A DNA stretch of 62,375 bases, taken from Nocardia suismassiliense. GTDB lineage: Bacteria; Actinomycetota; Actinomycetes; Mycobacteriales; Mycobacteriaceae. The position numbers and the translations under genes are program-made. The notes below the pieces were generated by a model. The model ran no database searches, was not told where the DNA came from, and saw nothing but the letters and a program-made list of their open reading frames with translations. This document shows, piece by piece, positions 10,855 to 18,788 of this stretch; position 1 is the stretch's first letter, and each line of letters begins with the position of its first letter. The DNA lies in the NCBI RefSeq assembly GCF_900269665.1, contig NZ_LT985361.1:8020000-8082374 (forward strand), in the 5' to 3' direction.

Positions 10855-12101
10855 CCCCGCACCTCGCCGGTCGCCGCACCGCCCTGGTAGCGGGCGAGCA
10901 CTTTGTCCCGCTTGGCGGGGTGGATGTTCGCGAGTGTGATGTCGCCGTGATAGTGCGCGAGCACCCGCTTGTCCATCACCCGGCGCCACAGCGGCGGGAA
11001 GTAGGCCAGCAGGATCATGCTGGCGTACCCGCTCGGCAGGTTCGGCGCGCCGTCCCAGCTGCGCAGCGTCTGATAGCGCCGGGTCGGGTAGGCGTGATGA
11101 TCGCTGTGCCGCTGCAGGTGGTACAGGAAGATATTGGTGACGATGTGGTCGCTGTTCCAGCTGTGCACCGGCGCGGGCCGTTCGTAGCGGCCGGACGCGG
11201 TGCGCTGACGGACCAGACCGTAGTGCTCGAGATAGTTCACCGCTTCCAGCAGGCTGAAACCGATCACCGCCTGCAGCACGAGATAAGGCAGCACCTCGAT
11301 CCCGAACACCGCGACCAGCGCCGCGTACAGCACCGCCGACATCAGCCAGGCGCTGAGCACCTCGTTCTTCAGGCTCCACGGTTTCTTGTCCAGCCGGGCC
11401 AGGCGGGCCTTCTCCAACCGCAGCGACGAGGTCAGGCTGCCCCACACGGTGCGCGGCCAGAAGGCCCAGAACGACTCGCCGATCCGGGAACTCGCCGGGT
11501 CCTCCGGCGTCGCGACGCGCACATGGTGGCCGCGATTGTGCTCGATATAGAAGTGGCCGTAGAAGGACTGGGCCAGCGCGATCCGGGAAAGCCAGCGCTC
11601 CAGGTGCACTTTCTTGTGGCCCAGTTCGTGCGCGGTGTTGATGCCGATGCCGCCGAGCATGCCGACGGTGATCGCCAGGCCGATCTTGTCCACCAGGTGC
11701 AGACCGTTGTCGAAGCCGAGCCAGCTCACCTGATCCGCGGTGATCAGATAGCAAGCCATGACCAGTGACGCGTATTGGAACGGCAGATACAGGTAGGTGA
11801 GATACCGGTAGTACTTGTCGTGCTCCAGATACTCCATCACCTCGTCCGGCGGATTATCACCGTCGGGTCCGAAGAAGATGTCCGCCAACGGAATCAGCAC
11901 GTAGACCAGGATCGGGCCGAGCCAGAACGGTACCTGCGCCAGCGTCTGCCAGCCGATCGCGTTGAGGGCCAGGATGATCGGGATGCCGATCGTGAAAAGG
12001 CCGGTGGGGGCGAACAATCCCCACAGCCACATGTAGCGCTTGCGATCGCGCCAGTCCGGGGTTGCCACCGGTTGCGCGGACGTGTCGGCCTCTGTCGACA
12101 T
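10851..12101 (-). CDS. alkB: Alkane 1-monooxygenase AlkB, first gene of alkB-rubA-rubB-tetR
   Basis: Integral-membrane di-iron alkane hydroxylase of 416 aa. Histidine boxes are HELGHK, EHNRGHH, NYLEHYG and LQRHSDHHAYP, with six predicted hydrophobic helices grouped before and between them. The start at 12101 has GGGAGA about 5 nt upstream. The stop overlaps rubA by 4 nt. It shares long identical stretches with the second AlkB at 8397-9647 (for example HHVRVATPEDPAS), so the two are paralogues of the same subfamily. It is preceded by two strong palindromes, probably regulatory. The order matches Rv3252c-Rv3249c. Confidence 0.96.
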   Translation of the reverse strand: MSTEADTSAQPVATPDWRDRKRYMWLWGLFAPTGLFTIGIPIILALNAIGWQTLAQVPFWLGPILVYVLIPLADIFFGPDGDNPPDEVMEYLEHDKYYRYLTYLYLPFQYASLVMACYLITADQVSWLGFDNGLHLVDKIGLAITVGMLGGIGINTAHELGHKKVHLERWLSRIALAQSFYGHFYIEHNRGHHVRVATPEDPASSRIGESFWAFWPRTVWGSLTSSLRLEKARLARLDKKPWSLKNEVLSAWLMSAVLYAALVAVFGIEVLPYLVLQAVIGFSLLEAVNYLEHYGLVRQRTASGRYERPAPVHSWNSDHIVTNIFLYHLQRHSDHHAYPTRRYQTLRSWDGAPNLPSGYASMILLAYFPPLWRRVMDKRVLAHYHGDITLANIHPAKRDKVLARYQGGAATGEVRG

Positions 12102-12123
12102 CGTTGTCTCCCATCCAAAAGCG

Positions 12124-12143
12124 GCACGTCACGTGTGACGTGC
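12124..12143. promoter_or_regulatory. Palindromic operator candidate upstream of alkB
   Basis: Perfect inverted repeat GCACGTCAC-gt-GTGACGTGC, centred about 32 nt upstream of the alkB start codon. Its position inside the 5' leader or core promoter suits a repressor site. The TetR encoded at the end of the operon is the natural candidate to bind it, which is an inference. Confidence 0.55.
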
Positions 12144-12180
12144 GTTACCTCTGAAATGGACGATAGAGATCTATTTGTCG

Positions 12181-12194
12181 TTTGTCTAGACAAA
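12181..12194. promoter_or_regulatory. AT-rich palindrome upstream of alkB
   Basis: Perfect 14-bp palindrome TTTGTCTAGACAAA about 80 nt upstream of the alkB start, flanked on both sides by further ATTTGT elements (12173-12178 and 12202-12207). It stands out in a high-GC intergenic region. It could be a second operator or part of the promoter of the alk operon. Confidence 0.5.
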
Positions 12195-12234
12195 TTGGCC
12201 GATTTGTAAAGCAGAATGTCCGGTACAAACACGA

Positions 12235-12268
12235 ACACCCCGGTCGGAGCGATCTCCGGCCGGGGTGT
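12235..12268 (-). terminator. Hairpin terminator after the Nudix gene
   Basis: A 9-bp stem (ACACCCCGG with CCGGGGTGT) stacked on a 5-bp stem (CGGAG with CTCCG) across one G-U pair, closed by a CGAT loop. It lies 17 nt past the stop of the Nudix gene and, on the minus strand, is followed by TCGTGTTTGTACC. It isolates the F420 operon from the alk promoter. Confidence 0.75.
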
Positions 12269-12284
12269 CGGTTGTCGAGGGGAG

Positions 12285-12803
12285 TTAGCGCAGCAGCACT
12301 TCGGCGTTCTCGGGCAGCGCGTCGACCGGCCACCAGCGCAGGTCGGTCGACTCCGCGCTGCGCACCGGGACGGCACCCGCGGGCGCGGTGATCCGGAACA
12401 GCAGATCGAGATGCCTGGTCGGCACGCCGAGCGAGCAGGTGATCGAATGCGCCTGCGCGCCATACAGTTCCGGCTCCATGCGCAGACCGCTGATGCCCGA
12501 CTCCTCGGTGGCTTCGCGCAGCGCGGCATCGGCGACCGTGTCGTCGCCCTCCTCGCAGTGCCCGCCGAGCTGGATCCACAACCCGACCCGCGGATGCAGG
12601 GTCAGCAGGACCTCGCGTTCGTCGTGCGAGAACACCACCGCCGAGGCGGTGATGTGGCCCGGCACGTGCTCACGCAGACAACCACGCGGAGCCGAGCCGA
12701 GGAACGCGAGCATCGCGTGGCGCAGCGACTGGTCGTAATTCGCGCCGGGCGACCATTTTTCGAGTAACTCGATGGCCGAGGCGTGCAGGGAATCCGCGCT
12801 CAC
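12285..12803 (-). CDS. Nudix hydrolase coupled to fbiB
   Basis: A 172-aa Nudix-fold protein expected to cleave a nucleoside diphosphate linked to another moiety; the substrate is unknown. The Nudix helix is GGHCEEGDDTVADAALREATEESGI split over residues 80-104, with REATEESG (96-103) carrying the metal-binding glutamates. The upstream acidic position is Asp88 rather than the usual Glu, and the spacing from Gly81 is one longer. The GTG start at 12803 overlaps the fbiB TGA by 4 nt (GTGA), indicating translational coupling. The link to F420 synthesis is positional only. Confidence 0.85.
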   Translation of the reverse strand: MSADSLHASAIELLEKWSPGANYDQSLRHAMLAFLGSAPRGCLREHVPGHITASAVVFSHDEREVLLTLHPRVGLWIQLGGHCEEGDDTVADAALREATEESGISGLRMEPELYGAQAHSITCSLGVPTRHLDLLFRITAPAGAVPVRSAESTDLRWWPVDALPENAEVLLR

Positions 12804-14155
12804 AGCTCGACCAGTCCGAAACTGGCGCCGGGCACCGGGCGCGGCCGGAGTTCCTCGAGCGGATGGCCGATGGCGATGGCGCCCAACGGATTCCAGTCGT
12901 GCTCGAGCCCGAGGACCGCGCGGGTGATCTCCGGCGCGAAGATGGTGGAGCCGATCCAGCAGCTGCCGAGGCCCTCGGTGGCCAGCGCGACGAGCAGGCC
13001 CTGCACCGCCGCACCGACCGCGACGGTGAACATGGTGCGCTCGTCGGCGCGGCGCCGCTCGTCCGGATAGTCGTGCGCGCCGTCCGGTACGCAGAACGGG
13101 ATGATCACCTCGGGTGCGTCGAAAAGGATTCGGCCACGGGCGATTCGGCGCTCCACCCGATCGGGCGCCAGGCCGTCCGCGGTGAGATCGGCCCGCCACT
13201 TGTCGGCCATCGCGGTCAGCAGCCGGGTCCGCAGCTCGGCGTCGCGCACCCAGACGAAGCGCACCGGCCGGGTGTGGTGCGGCGCGGGCGCGGTCAGTGC
13301 CACCGCGACGGCGGCGCGCACGCGGGCGGGATCGACCGGTGCGTCGGCGAACTGCCGGATCGAGCGGCGCAGCAGCACCGCCTCGCGGCGCCCCTGCTCG
13401 ATCGCCTCGGCGGTGCCGAGCCAGAACAGGTCGTCGGTGCCGCCGCGCAACAGGTCGGCGGCACTGGACCCGTCGTCGGCGATCGGCAGCCCGCGCACCA
13501 CCGCGACGGGCACGCCGCCGAGCTTGCCCTTCACCAGGTCCGCCGCGGCGGCCAGTTCGTCCGCGATCGCCACCTGGGTGACGTGCAGTTCGTTGCCCTG
13601 CCCGTCGACGGCACCGGCATAGTCGTGCAGCACTCGCAGGCCGGCGGCGCCGATCGCGGCGTCGGTCTGCCCGTTACGCCAGGCCCGGCCCATGGTGTCG
13701 GTGACGACCACGGCGACGTGCACGCCGAGCCGCTCGGCCAGCGCCGACCGCAAGGCCTTGGCACTGGCGTCGGGATCAGCGGGCAGCAGAACCAGTTCGC
13801 CCTGTTCGACATTGGAGCCGTCGATGCCGGATGCGGCCTGCACGATGCCGAGCTTGTTCTCGGTGATCAGGGTGCGGCCCTTGCGCGCGAGCACCCGCAC
13901 CGCCTCCTGCTCGACCAGGGCGCGCCGCGCGGCGTCGCGCTGCTCCGGATCCAGCGGTACGTCGACGAGGCGGCCCTCGACCTTGGCGACGATCTTGCTC
14001 GTCACCACGAGTACGTCACCATCGGTCAGCCAGGGCGCGCGGTCCGCGATGTGCGCGGCGAGGTCGTCGCCGGGGCGGAACTCCGGCAGGCCGGTGATCG
14101 GCAGGATGCGCAGTTCCCCTGCGGCATGGTCATTCACATTCTCATCCTCACTCAC
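12800..14155 (-). CDS. fbiB: Coenzyme F420:L-glutamate ligase, bifunctional FbiB
   Basis: A 451-aa fusion. The N-terminal CofE-type half adds glutamates to F420-0, and the C-terminal nitroreductase-like FMN domain reduces dehydro-F420-0 and is needed for poly-glutamylation. The N-terminal half shows DGDVLVVTSKIVAKVEGR and a VVVTDTMGRAWRNGQTD segment. The C-terminal half shows RRSIRQFADAPVD, the usual start of a nitroreductase domain, and GLGSCWIGS. It begins 42 nt after fbiA and overlaps the Nudix gene. Order and length match Rv3262. Confidence 0.95.
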   Translation of the reverse strand: MSEDENVNDHAAGELRILPITGLPEFRPGDDLAAHIADRAPWLTDGDVLVVTSKIVAKVEGRLVDVPLDPEQRDAARRALVEQEAVRVLARKGRTLITENKLGIVQAASGIDGSNVEQGELVLLPADPDASAKALRSALAERLGVHVAVVVTDTMGRAWRNGQTDAAIGAAGLRVLHDYAGAVDGQGNELHVTQVAIADELAAAADLVKGKLGGVPVAVVRGLPIADDGSSAADLLRGGTDDLFWLGTAEAIEQGRREAVLLRRSIRQFADAPVDPARVRAAVAVALTAPAPHHTRPVRFVWVRDAELRTRLLTAMADKWRADLTADGLAPDRVERRIARGRILFDAPEVIIPFCVPDGAHDYPDERRRADERTMFTVAVGAAVQGLLVALATEGLGSCWIGSTIFAPEITRAVLGLEHDWNPLGAIAIGHPLEELRPRPVPGASFGLVEL

Positions 14156-14197
14156 GGCTCGACGCCCGCAAGATCCGGAGCCTCCCGCACATCGCGC

Positions 14198-15196
14198 TCA
14201 AGGCTTCACGCCCGCAAGGTCCAGCGCCTCCCGCACCATCTCGGCGGTGGTCGGCGGATCGGTCATCAGCAACGGCACACTGCGTACTTCCACGCCGGGC
14301 ACGTCGGCGGTGTCGGTGGTGTGGATCAACCAGCCGTCCAGGATGCCGGTGGCCGAGCGGGCACCGTAGTAACGGCCGATCGCCTCGGCGGTCGTCTCGA
14401 CCCCGATCACCGACAGACACTCGTCGGCCATGCCGCGCAGAGGTTTACCGTCGATCACACCGGATATACCAATAACTTTGGCCGCGGTTGTGCGCAGCGC
14501 GCCCCGGATGCCAGGCACCGCCAAGATGGCGCCGATGCTCACCACGGGGTTCGACGGAGCGAGCAAGACCACATCCGCGGACTCTATGATCTCGATCACA
14601 TTCGGGGCTGGTTTGGCGTCCTCGGCCCCAATTGTGGCGAATCCATGGGTCTGGATGTTCGCGCGATAGCGAACCCACCACTCTTGAAAATGGATCGCGC
14701 GACGTTCGCCAGGGTCGTCCGGGTCGGTCACAACCACATGCGTTTCACAACGATCGTCGGTTGCCGGGATCAATTTCACCCCCGGCTGCCACCTGTTGCA
14801 GAGGGCCTCGGTGACCGCGGAGAGCGGGTACCCGGCGCGCAGCATCTCGCTGCGCACCAGATGCGTGGCGAGGTCGCGATCGCCCAGCCCGAACCAGTCC
14901 GGCTGCGCGTGGTACTTCGCCAGCTCTTCCTTGGCGTGCCAGGTCTCGTCGAGCCTGCCCCAGCCGCGCTCGGTATCAATGCCGCCGCCGAGGGTGTACA
15001 TGCAGGTATCGAGGTCAGGACAGATTCGCAGGCCATGCATCCAGACGTCGTCGCCGACGTTCACGATCGCGGAGACATCGGCATCGGGCAGCAGTTCCCG
15101 GACGCCCTGGAGGAAGCGAGCGCCGCCGACACCCCCGACCAGTACGGCAATCCTCGGGCCGCCGAGGGAGTCGCTGTCCGCTTGAAGGGAAGTCAC
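14198..15196 (-). CDS. fbiA: FbiA, 2-phospho-L-lactate (phosphoenolpyruvyl) transferase of F420 synthesis
   Basis: Transfers the phosphoenolpyruvyl or phospholactyl moiety from its GDP/GPP-activated precursor to Fo, forming dehydro-F420-0 or F420-0. The 332-aa protein has the CofD-family start VLVGGVGGARFLQG, the NVGDD metal/Fo-binding motif, and CPDLDTCMYTLGG. It is the first gene of the fbiA-fbiB-Nudix unit. The promoter must lie in the 345-nt gap shared with divergent whiB2. Confidence 0.95.
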   Translation of the reverse strand: MTSLQADSDSLGGPRIAVLVGGVGGARFLQGVRELLPDADVSAIVNVGDDVWMHGLRICPDLDTCMYTLGGGIDTERGWGRLDETWHAKEELAKYHAQPDWFGLGDRDLATHLVRSEMLRAGYPLSAVTEALCNRWQPGVKLIPATDDRCETHVVVTDPDDPGERRAIHFQEWWVRYRANIQTHGFATIGAEDAKPAPNVIEIIESADVVLLAPSNPVVSIGAILAVPGIRGALRTTAAKVIGISGVIDGKPLRGMADECLSVIGVETTAEAIGRYYGARSATGILDGWLIHTTDTADVPGVEVRSVPLLMTDPPTTAEMVREALDLAGVKP

Positions 15197-15541
15197 ATCC
15201 GCACAGCCTATGCGCTGTCGGACCGGGCGATGTTCGGGCTATAGTTGCTGGTCATTTGCCCTACTCCGACTCAAGATCATCTTCGAAAGCGTTCGCGGAT
15301 AGTAACGGAATAGCGACGGCCGCTTGACCATCGACACGTCCGGCGTGTCTAATCACAGTCATGTCATTTCGGGTTCGCGCGAGAGTGCAAGGCGCGAACG
15401 GCTTTTCGAACAGATGTTCGCATCGAGATGACGAGCTCGGGGACGTCCGCGGGACAACGTCGCGGGGTATGGCCGTCGGTATGCGTGTTGGTCCGACGGA
15501 ACGAATCATTCTGCGCTAACACACAGTGAGGAGGCGGAGCG
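15197..15541. other. Divergent intergenic region fbiA / whiB2
   Basis: About 345 nt without a convincing gene. It must hold the promoters of fbiA (minus) and whiB2 (plus). A clear ribosome-binding site GAGGAGGCGGAG lies just before whiB2. I saw no strong palindrome or terminator. Short frames on both strands have no family resemblance and overlap each other. Confidence 0.5.
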
Positions 15542-15952
15542 ATGGCCAACGAGATGGTCTCGCCGACCGATTCCACAGCAGGCGCAGCACGTGGCGTCTG
15601 CGCAGACAACGGCTGGAAGGATCGCGAGGGGGGTGACGAAGTCTCGGCGACCGTGCTCGGCTCGGGTGACGAAGTCTCGGCGCCCCGGCTCAGCCTGGTC
15701 GTCACGGGCTTCGACGAGATGTTCGAATCCATCGAAGAGCAGTGGCAGGAGCGTGCCCTGTGCGCGCAGACCGATCCGGAGGCGTTCTTCCCTGAGAAGG
15801 GCGGCTCGACTCGCGAGGCGAAACGGATCTGCATGGGCTGCGAAGTACGCGACGAGTGCCTGGAATACGCACTCGCCCACGATGAACGCTTCGGCATCTG
15901 GGGTGGCCTCTCCGAACGAGAGCGCCGCCGCCTGAAGCGCGGCATCGGCTAG
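15542..15952 (+). CDS. whiB2: WhiB2/WhmD iron-sulfur regulator
   Basis: Wbl-family 4Fe-4S transcription factor, needed for septation in mycobacteria. It is 136 aa. The four cluster cysteines occur in ALCAQTD, RICMGCEV and DECLEYA, followed by the GIWGG turn and a basic tail (ERRRLKR) that contacts DNA. From ERALCAQ onward it is almost identical to M. tuberculosis WhiB2. The first 60 residues are variable and contain an in-frame repeat of GDEVSA 11 residues apart, from a 19-bp DNA repeat (15631-15649 and 15664-15682). The start is supported by GAGGAGGCGGAGCG. Confidence 0.94.
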   Translation: MANEMVSPTDSTAGAARGVCADNGWKDREGGDEVSATVLGSGDEVSAPRLSLVVTGFDEMFESIEEQWQERALCAQTDPEAFFPEKGGSTREAKRICMGCEVRDECLEYALAHDERFGIWGGLSERERRRLKRGIG

Positions 15953-16129
15953 CCGACTTGGGTTGACCCCCGAGTTATCCGCACGCGCGACAACTCGCTA
16001 CGGCGACAACGGTTCTCGCGAACATACGGGTAGCTCCGGGGGTACGCCCGAGGCCCGGCGGCACGCCCGCCGACCGGCCGAAGTAGCACTGGGTGCACGG
16101 GCCAGGGGCGGGCTGGTTAGGTTTTACCC

Positions 16130-16609
16130 ATGGCACGTTCCCGTAATCGTCGTCCGCCGACCGCACGGTCGGTGATCCGCCGTGGTCGCGGCGTACGTGG
16201 GCCGATGTTGCCGCCCACGGTGCCTGCCTGGCGCACCCGGGGACAGAAGTTCGATCGGCTGGTGCTCGAGGCGTTCGCACCGCTGGACACCCGCTGGCAC
16301 GACCGGCTCACCAAACTGGATATCGCGGTCGACGATGTGCCGAAAATCCGCCCGCTGCACCCTGATTCGGTCACCTGGCCGGACGAGGTGGTCGCCGACG
16401 GACCGGTGCCGCTGTCCCGCCTCATCCCGGCAGGCGTCGACCGGCACGGCACCGCCACCCGCGCCAGGGTGGTGCTGTTCCGCAAGCCGCTCGAGCTGCG
16501 CGCCAGCGACCCCGACGACCTGGTCGACCTGCTGCGCGAGGTGCTGGTCCAGCAGATCGCCACCTACCTCGGCGTCGATCCGGACATCATCGATCCGGAA
16601 CCCGAGTAG
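16130..16609 (+). CDS. Metallopeptidase-family (zincin-like) protein with degraded active site
   Basis: A 159-aa protein corresponding to Rv3259 by position and of the zincin-like MPN/PF06262-type family. The family's HExxH-type zinc motif should fall in the C-terminal helix. Here that helix reads VLVQQIATYLGVDPD (about residues 138-152), so both histidines and the glutamate are absent. The fold may be kept without peptidase activity. The N-terminus is Arg-rich. It lies downstream of whiB2 on the same strand with a 177-nt gap. Confidence 0.75.
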   Translation: MARSRNRRPPTARSVIRRGRGVRGPMLPPTVPAWRTRGQKFDRLVLEAFAPLDTRWHDRLTKLDIAVDDVPKIRPLHPDSVTWPDEVVADGPVPLSRLIPAGVDRHGTATRARVVLFRKPLELRASDPDDLVDLLREVLVQQIATYLGVDPDIIDPEPE

Positions 16610-16840
16610 AAGTCACACCGAGCCGACGCCGCCTCGGTAACGAATGTTGTTGCGAGCGGCGATAACTGATTACCGACACCGCGTGCGCGGCCCGCAGACC
16701 GCGCACCGACACCGGCTCGGGCCGTCCGCGGCCCGACGCCCCGCGCCCGCCTGCGGCAGCCGCCGCCTGGCGGGAGTTTTTGCCCGAATCATGAGCGTGT
16801 CTATCCACATCGGACCGCCAGGAGGGTTACTCTCATCGGC

Positions 16841-17230
16841 GTGATCCCCATGCGTCGTTGCTGCCGTCCAGGTTGCAAGAATCCGGCCGTCGCGACGCTC
16901 ACCTATGTGTACTCGGACTCGACCGCCGTAGTCGGACCACTAGCGACCGTCGCCGAACCACACTCCTGGGATCTCTGCGAAACACACGGCTCCCGCATCA
17001 CCGCCCCGAAGGGCTGGGAAATGGTCCGCCACGAAGGCGGGTTCTCCTCCAGCACACCGGATGACGACGATCTGACCGCGCTCGCCGAAGCGGTCCGCGA
17101 GGCCGGCCTACGCCGCCGCCCGCCGGAACAGGAACAGCGCGGCTACCGCGACTACGCCCCGCCGCCGCAGCGCACCACCCGCACCGGGCGCCGCGGACAT
17201 CTGCGGGTACTCCCCGACCCGCCCTCCTGA
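16841..17230 (+). CDS. DUF3499 family protein
   Basis: A 129-aa conserved actinobacterial protein, like Rv3258c by position. The N-terminal CCRPGCKNPAVATLTY and later WDLCETHG give a Cys/His set likely to bind zinc. The C-terminus is Arg/Pro-rich and probably disordered. Start is GTG at 16841 behind AGGAGGG, with an ATG three codons later as alternative. Function unknown. It always travels with whiB2 and manB, which suggests a house-keeping envelope or division role. Confidence 0.85.
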   Translation: MIPMRRCCRPGCKNPAVATLTYVYSDSTAVVGPLATVAEPHSWDLCETHGSRITAPKGWEMVRHEGGFSSSTPDDDDLTALAEAVREAGLRRRPPEQEQRGYRDYAPPPQRTTRTGRRGHLRVLPDPPS

Positions 17231-17293
17231 ACCACTGAGAACCGGGTCATCCCCCGTCGGCTCCGCCGCCTGCCATCCCCTAGGGTGGTGGGC

Positions 17294-18670
17294 ATGACAG
17301 TCGCCCGCTCTGCCGAATTCGTAAACGCGGTGATCAAGGCTTACGACGTTCGCGGTGTGGTCGGTGAACAGATCGACGCCGAATTCGTCAGGGACATCGG
17401 CGCATCCTTCGCCAGGCTGATGCGTGCCGAAGGCGCGACGCGGGCCGTCATCGGACACGACATGCGCGAGTCCTCCCCCGGTCTGTCGGCGGCTTTCGCC
17501 GACGGCGTGCTGGCCCAGGGCCTCGACGTGGTGCACATCGGGCTCGCGTCCACCGATCAGCTCTACTTCGCCTCCGGCAGCCTGGACTGCCCCGGCGCCA
17601 TGTTCACCGCGAGCCACAACCCGGCACGCTACAACGGCATCAAGATGTGCCGCGCCAAAGCCATTCCGGTGGGCCAGGACACGGGCCTGGCCACCATCAA
17701 GACCGAGGTCGCCGAGGGCGTGCCCGGCTACGACGGGCCACGCGGCACCGAGACCAGAACCGACCTGCTCGCCGACTACGCGGCGTTCCTGCACGACCTG
17801 GTCGATCTCGGCGAGATGCGCCCGCTCACCATCGCGGTGGACGCGGGCAACGGCATGGGCGGCCACACCGTGCCCGCCGTGTTCGACGCGCTGCCGCAGG
17901 TGACCATCGTTCCGCTGTACTTCGAGCTCGACGGTTCCTTCCCCAACCACGAGGCGAACCCGCTCGACCCCAAGAACCTGGTGGACCTGCAAGACCTGGT
18001 GGTCAAGTCGGGCGCCGACATCGGTCTCGCCTTCGACGGCGACGCCGACCGCTGCTTCGTGGTGGACGAGAAGGGCGACCCGGTGTCGCCGTCCACCATC
18101 ACCGCGCTGGTCGCCGAACGCGAGCTCATCAAGGAGCCCGGCGCGGTCATCATCCACAACCTGATCACCTCGCACGCGGTGCCCGAGCTCGTCACCGCGC
18201 TCGGCGGCACCCCGGTGCGCACCCGGGTCGGCCACTCGTTCATCAAGCAGCAGATGGCCTCGACCGGCGCGGTATTCGGCGGCGAACACTCCGCGCACTA
18301 CTACTTCCGCGACTTCTGGGGCGCCGACTCCGGCATGCTCGCCGCGCTGCACGTGCTCGCCGCGCTCGGCGAGAAGGATCGGCCGGTCTCGGAGCTGATG
18401 TCGGCCTACGAAACGTATGCGGCCTCCGGCGAGATCAACTCCACCGTGCCGGACGCGCAGGAGCGGACGCTGGCTGTGGTGGAGGCCTTCGCGGATCGCA
18501 CGATCTCGGTGGATAGGCTGGACGGCGTGACCGTGCAATTGGCCGACGACGCCTGGTTCAACCTGCGCGCGTCGAACACCGAACCGCTGCTTCGGCTCAA
18601 CGTCGAAGCCCGATCAACCGAAGATGTAGATGCACTCGTAACAGAGATCCTGAGCATCGTCCGGTCCTGA
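17294..18670 (+). CDS. manB: Phosphomannomutase/phosphoglucomutase ManB
   Basis: Interconverts mannose-6-phosphate and mannose-1-phosphate for GDP-mannose, feeding lipoarabinomannan and glycoprotein synthesis. At 458 aa it carries all four alpha-D-phosphohexomutase signatures: the phosphoserine loop TASHNPARYNG, the Mg loop DGDADRC, the sugar-binding GEHSAHYYF and the phosphate-binding RASNTEPLLR. The ATG at 17294 fits the family start (VIKAYDVRG about 15 residues in), and two upstream GTG codons are possible. First of the manB, TobH-like, manA set. Confidence 0.95.
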   Translation: MTVARSAEFVNAVIKAYDVRGVVGEQIDAEFVRDIGASFARLMRAEGATRAVIGHDMRESSPGLSAAFADGVLAQGLDVVHIGLASTDQLYFASGSLDCPGAMFTASHNPARYNGIKMCRAKAIPVGQDTGLATIKTEVAEGVPGYDGPRGTETRTDLLADYAAFLHDLVDLGEMRPLTIAVDAGNGMGGHTVPAVFDALPQVTIVPLYFELDGSFPNHEANPLDPKNLVDLQDLVVKSGADIGLAFDGDADRCFVVDEKGDPVSPSTITALVAERELIKEPGAVIIHNLITSHAVPELVTALGGTPVRTRVGHSFIKQQMASTGAVFGGEHSAHYYFRDFWGADSGMLAALHVLAALGEKDRPVSELMSAYETYAASGEINSTVPDAQERTLAVVEAFADRTISVDRLDGVTVQLADDAWFNLRASNTEPLLRLNVEARSTEDVDALVTEILSIVRS

Positions 18671-18788
18671 CTGGAATAGTGGAATCACAGGCCTTGAATT
18701 CGCCCGACTCGGGCCCGGCGTGGCAGCTGACCCGGGTGCGAACGAAGGCGATAACGACTCAGCGCGATGAGGGGAGGTGGGACGCCCG

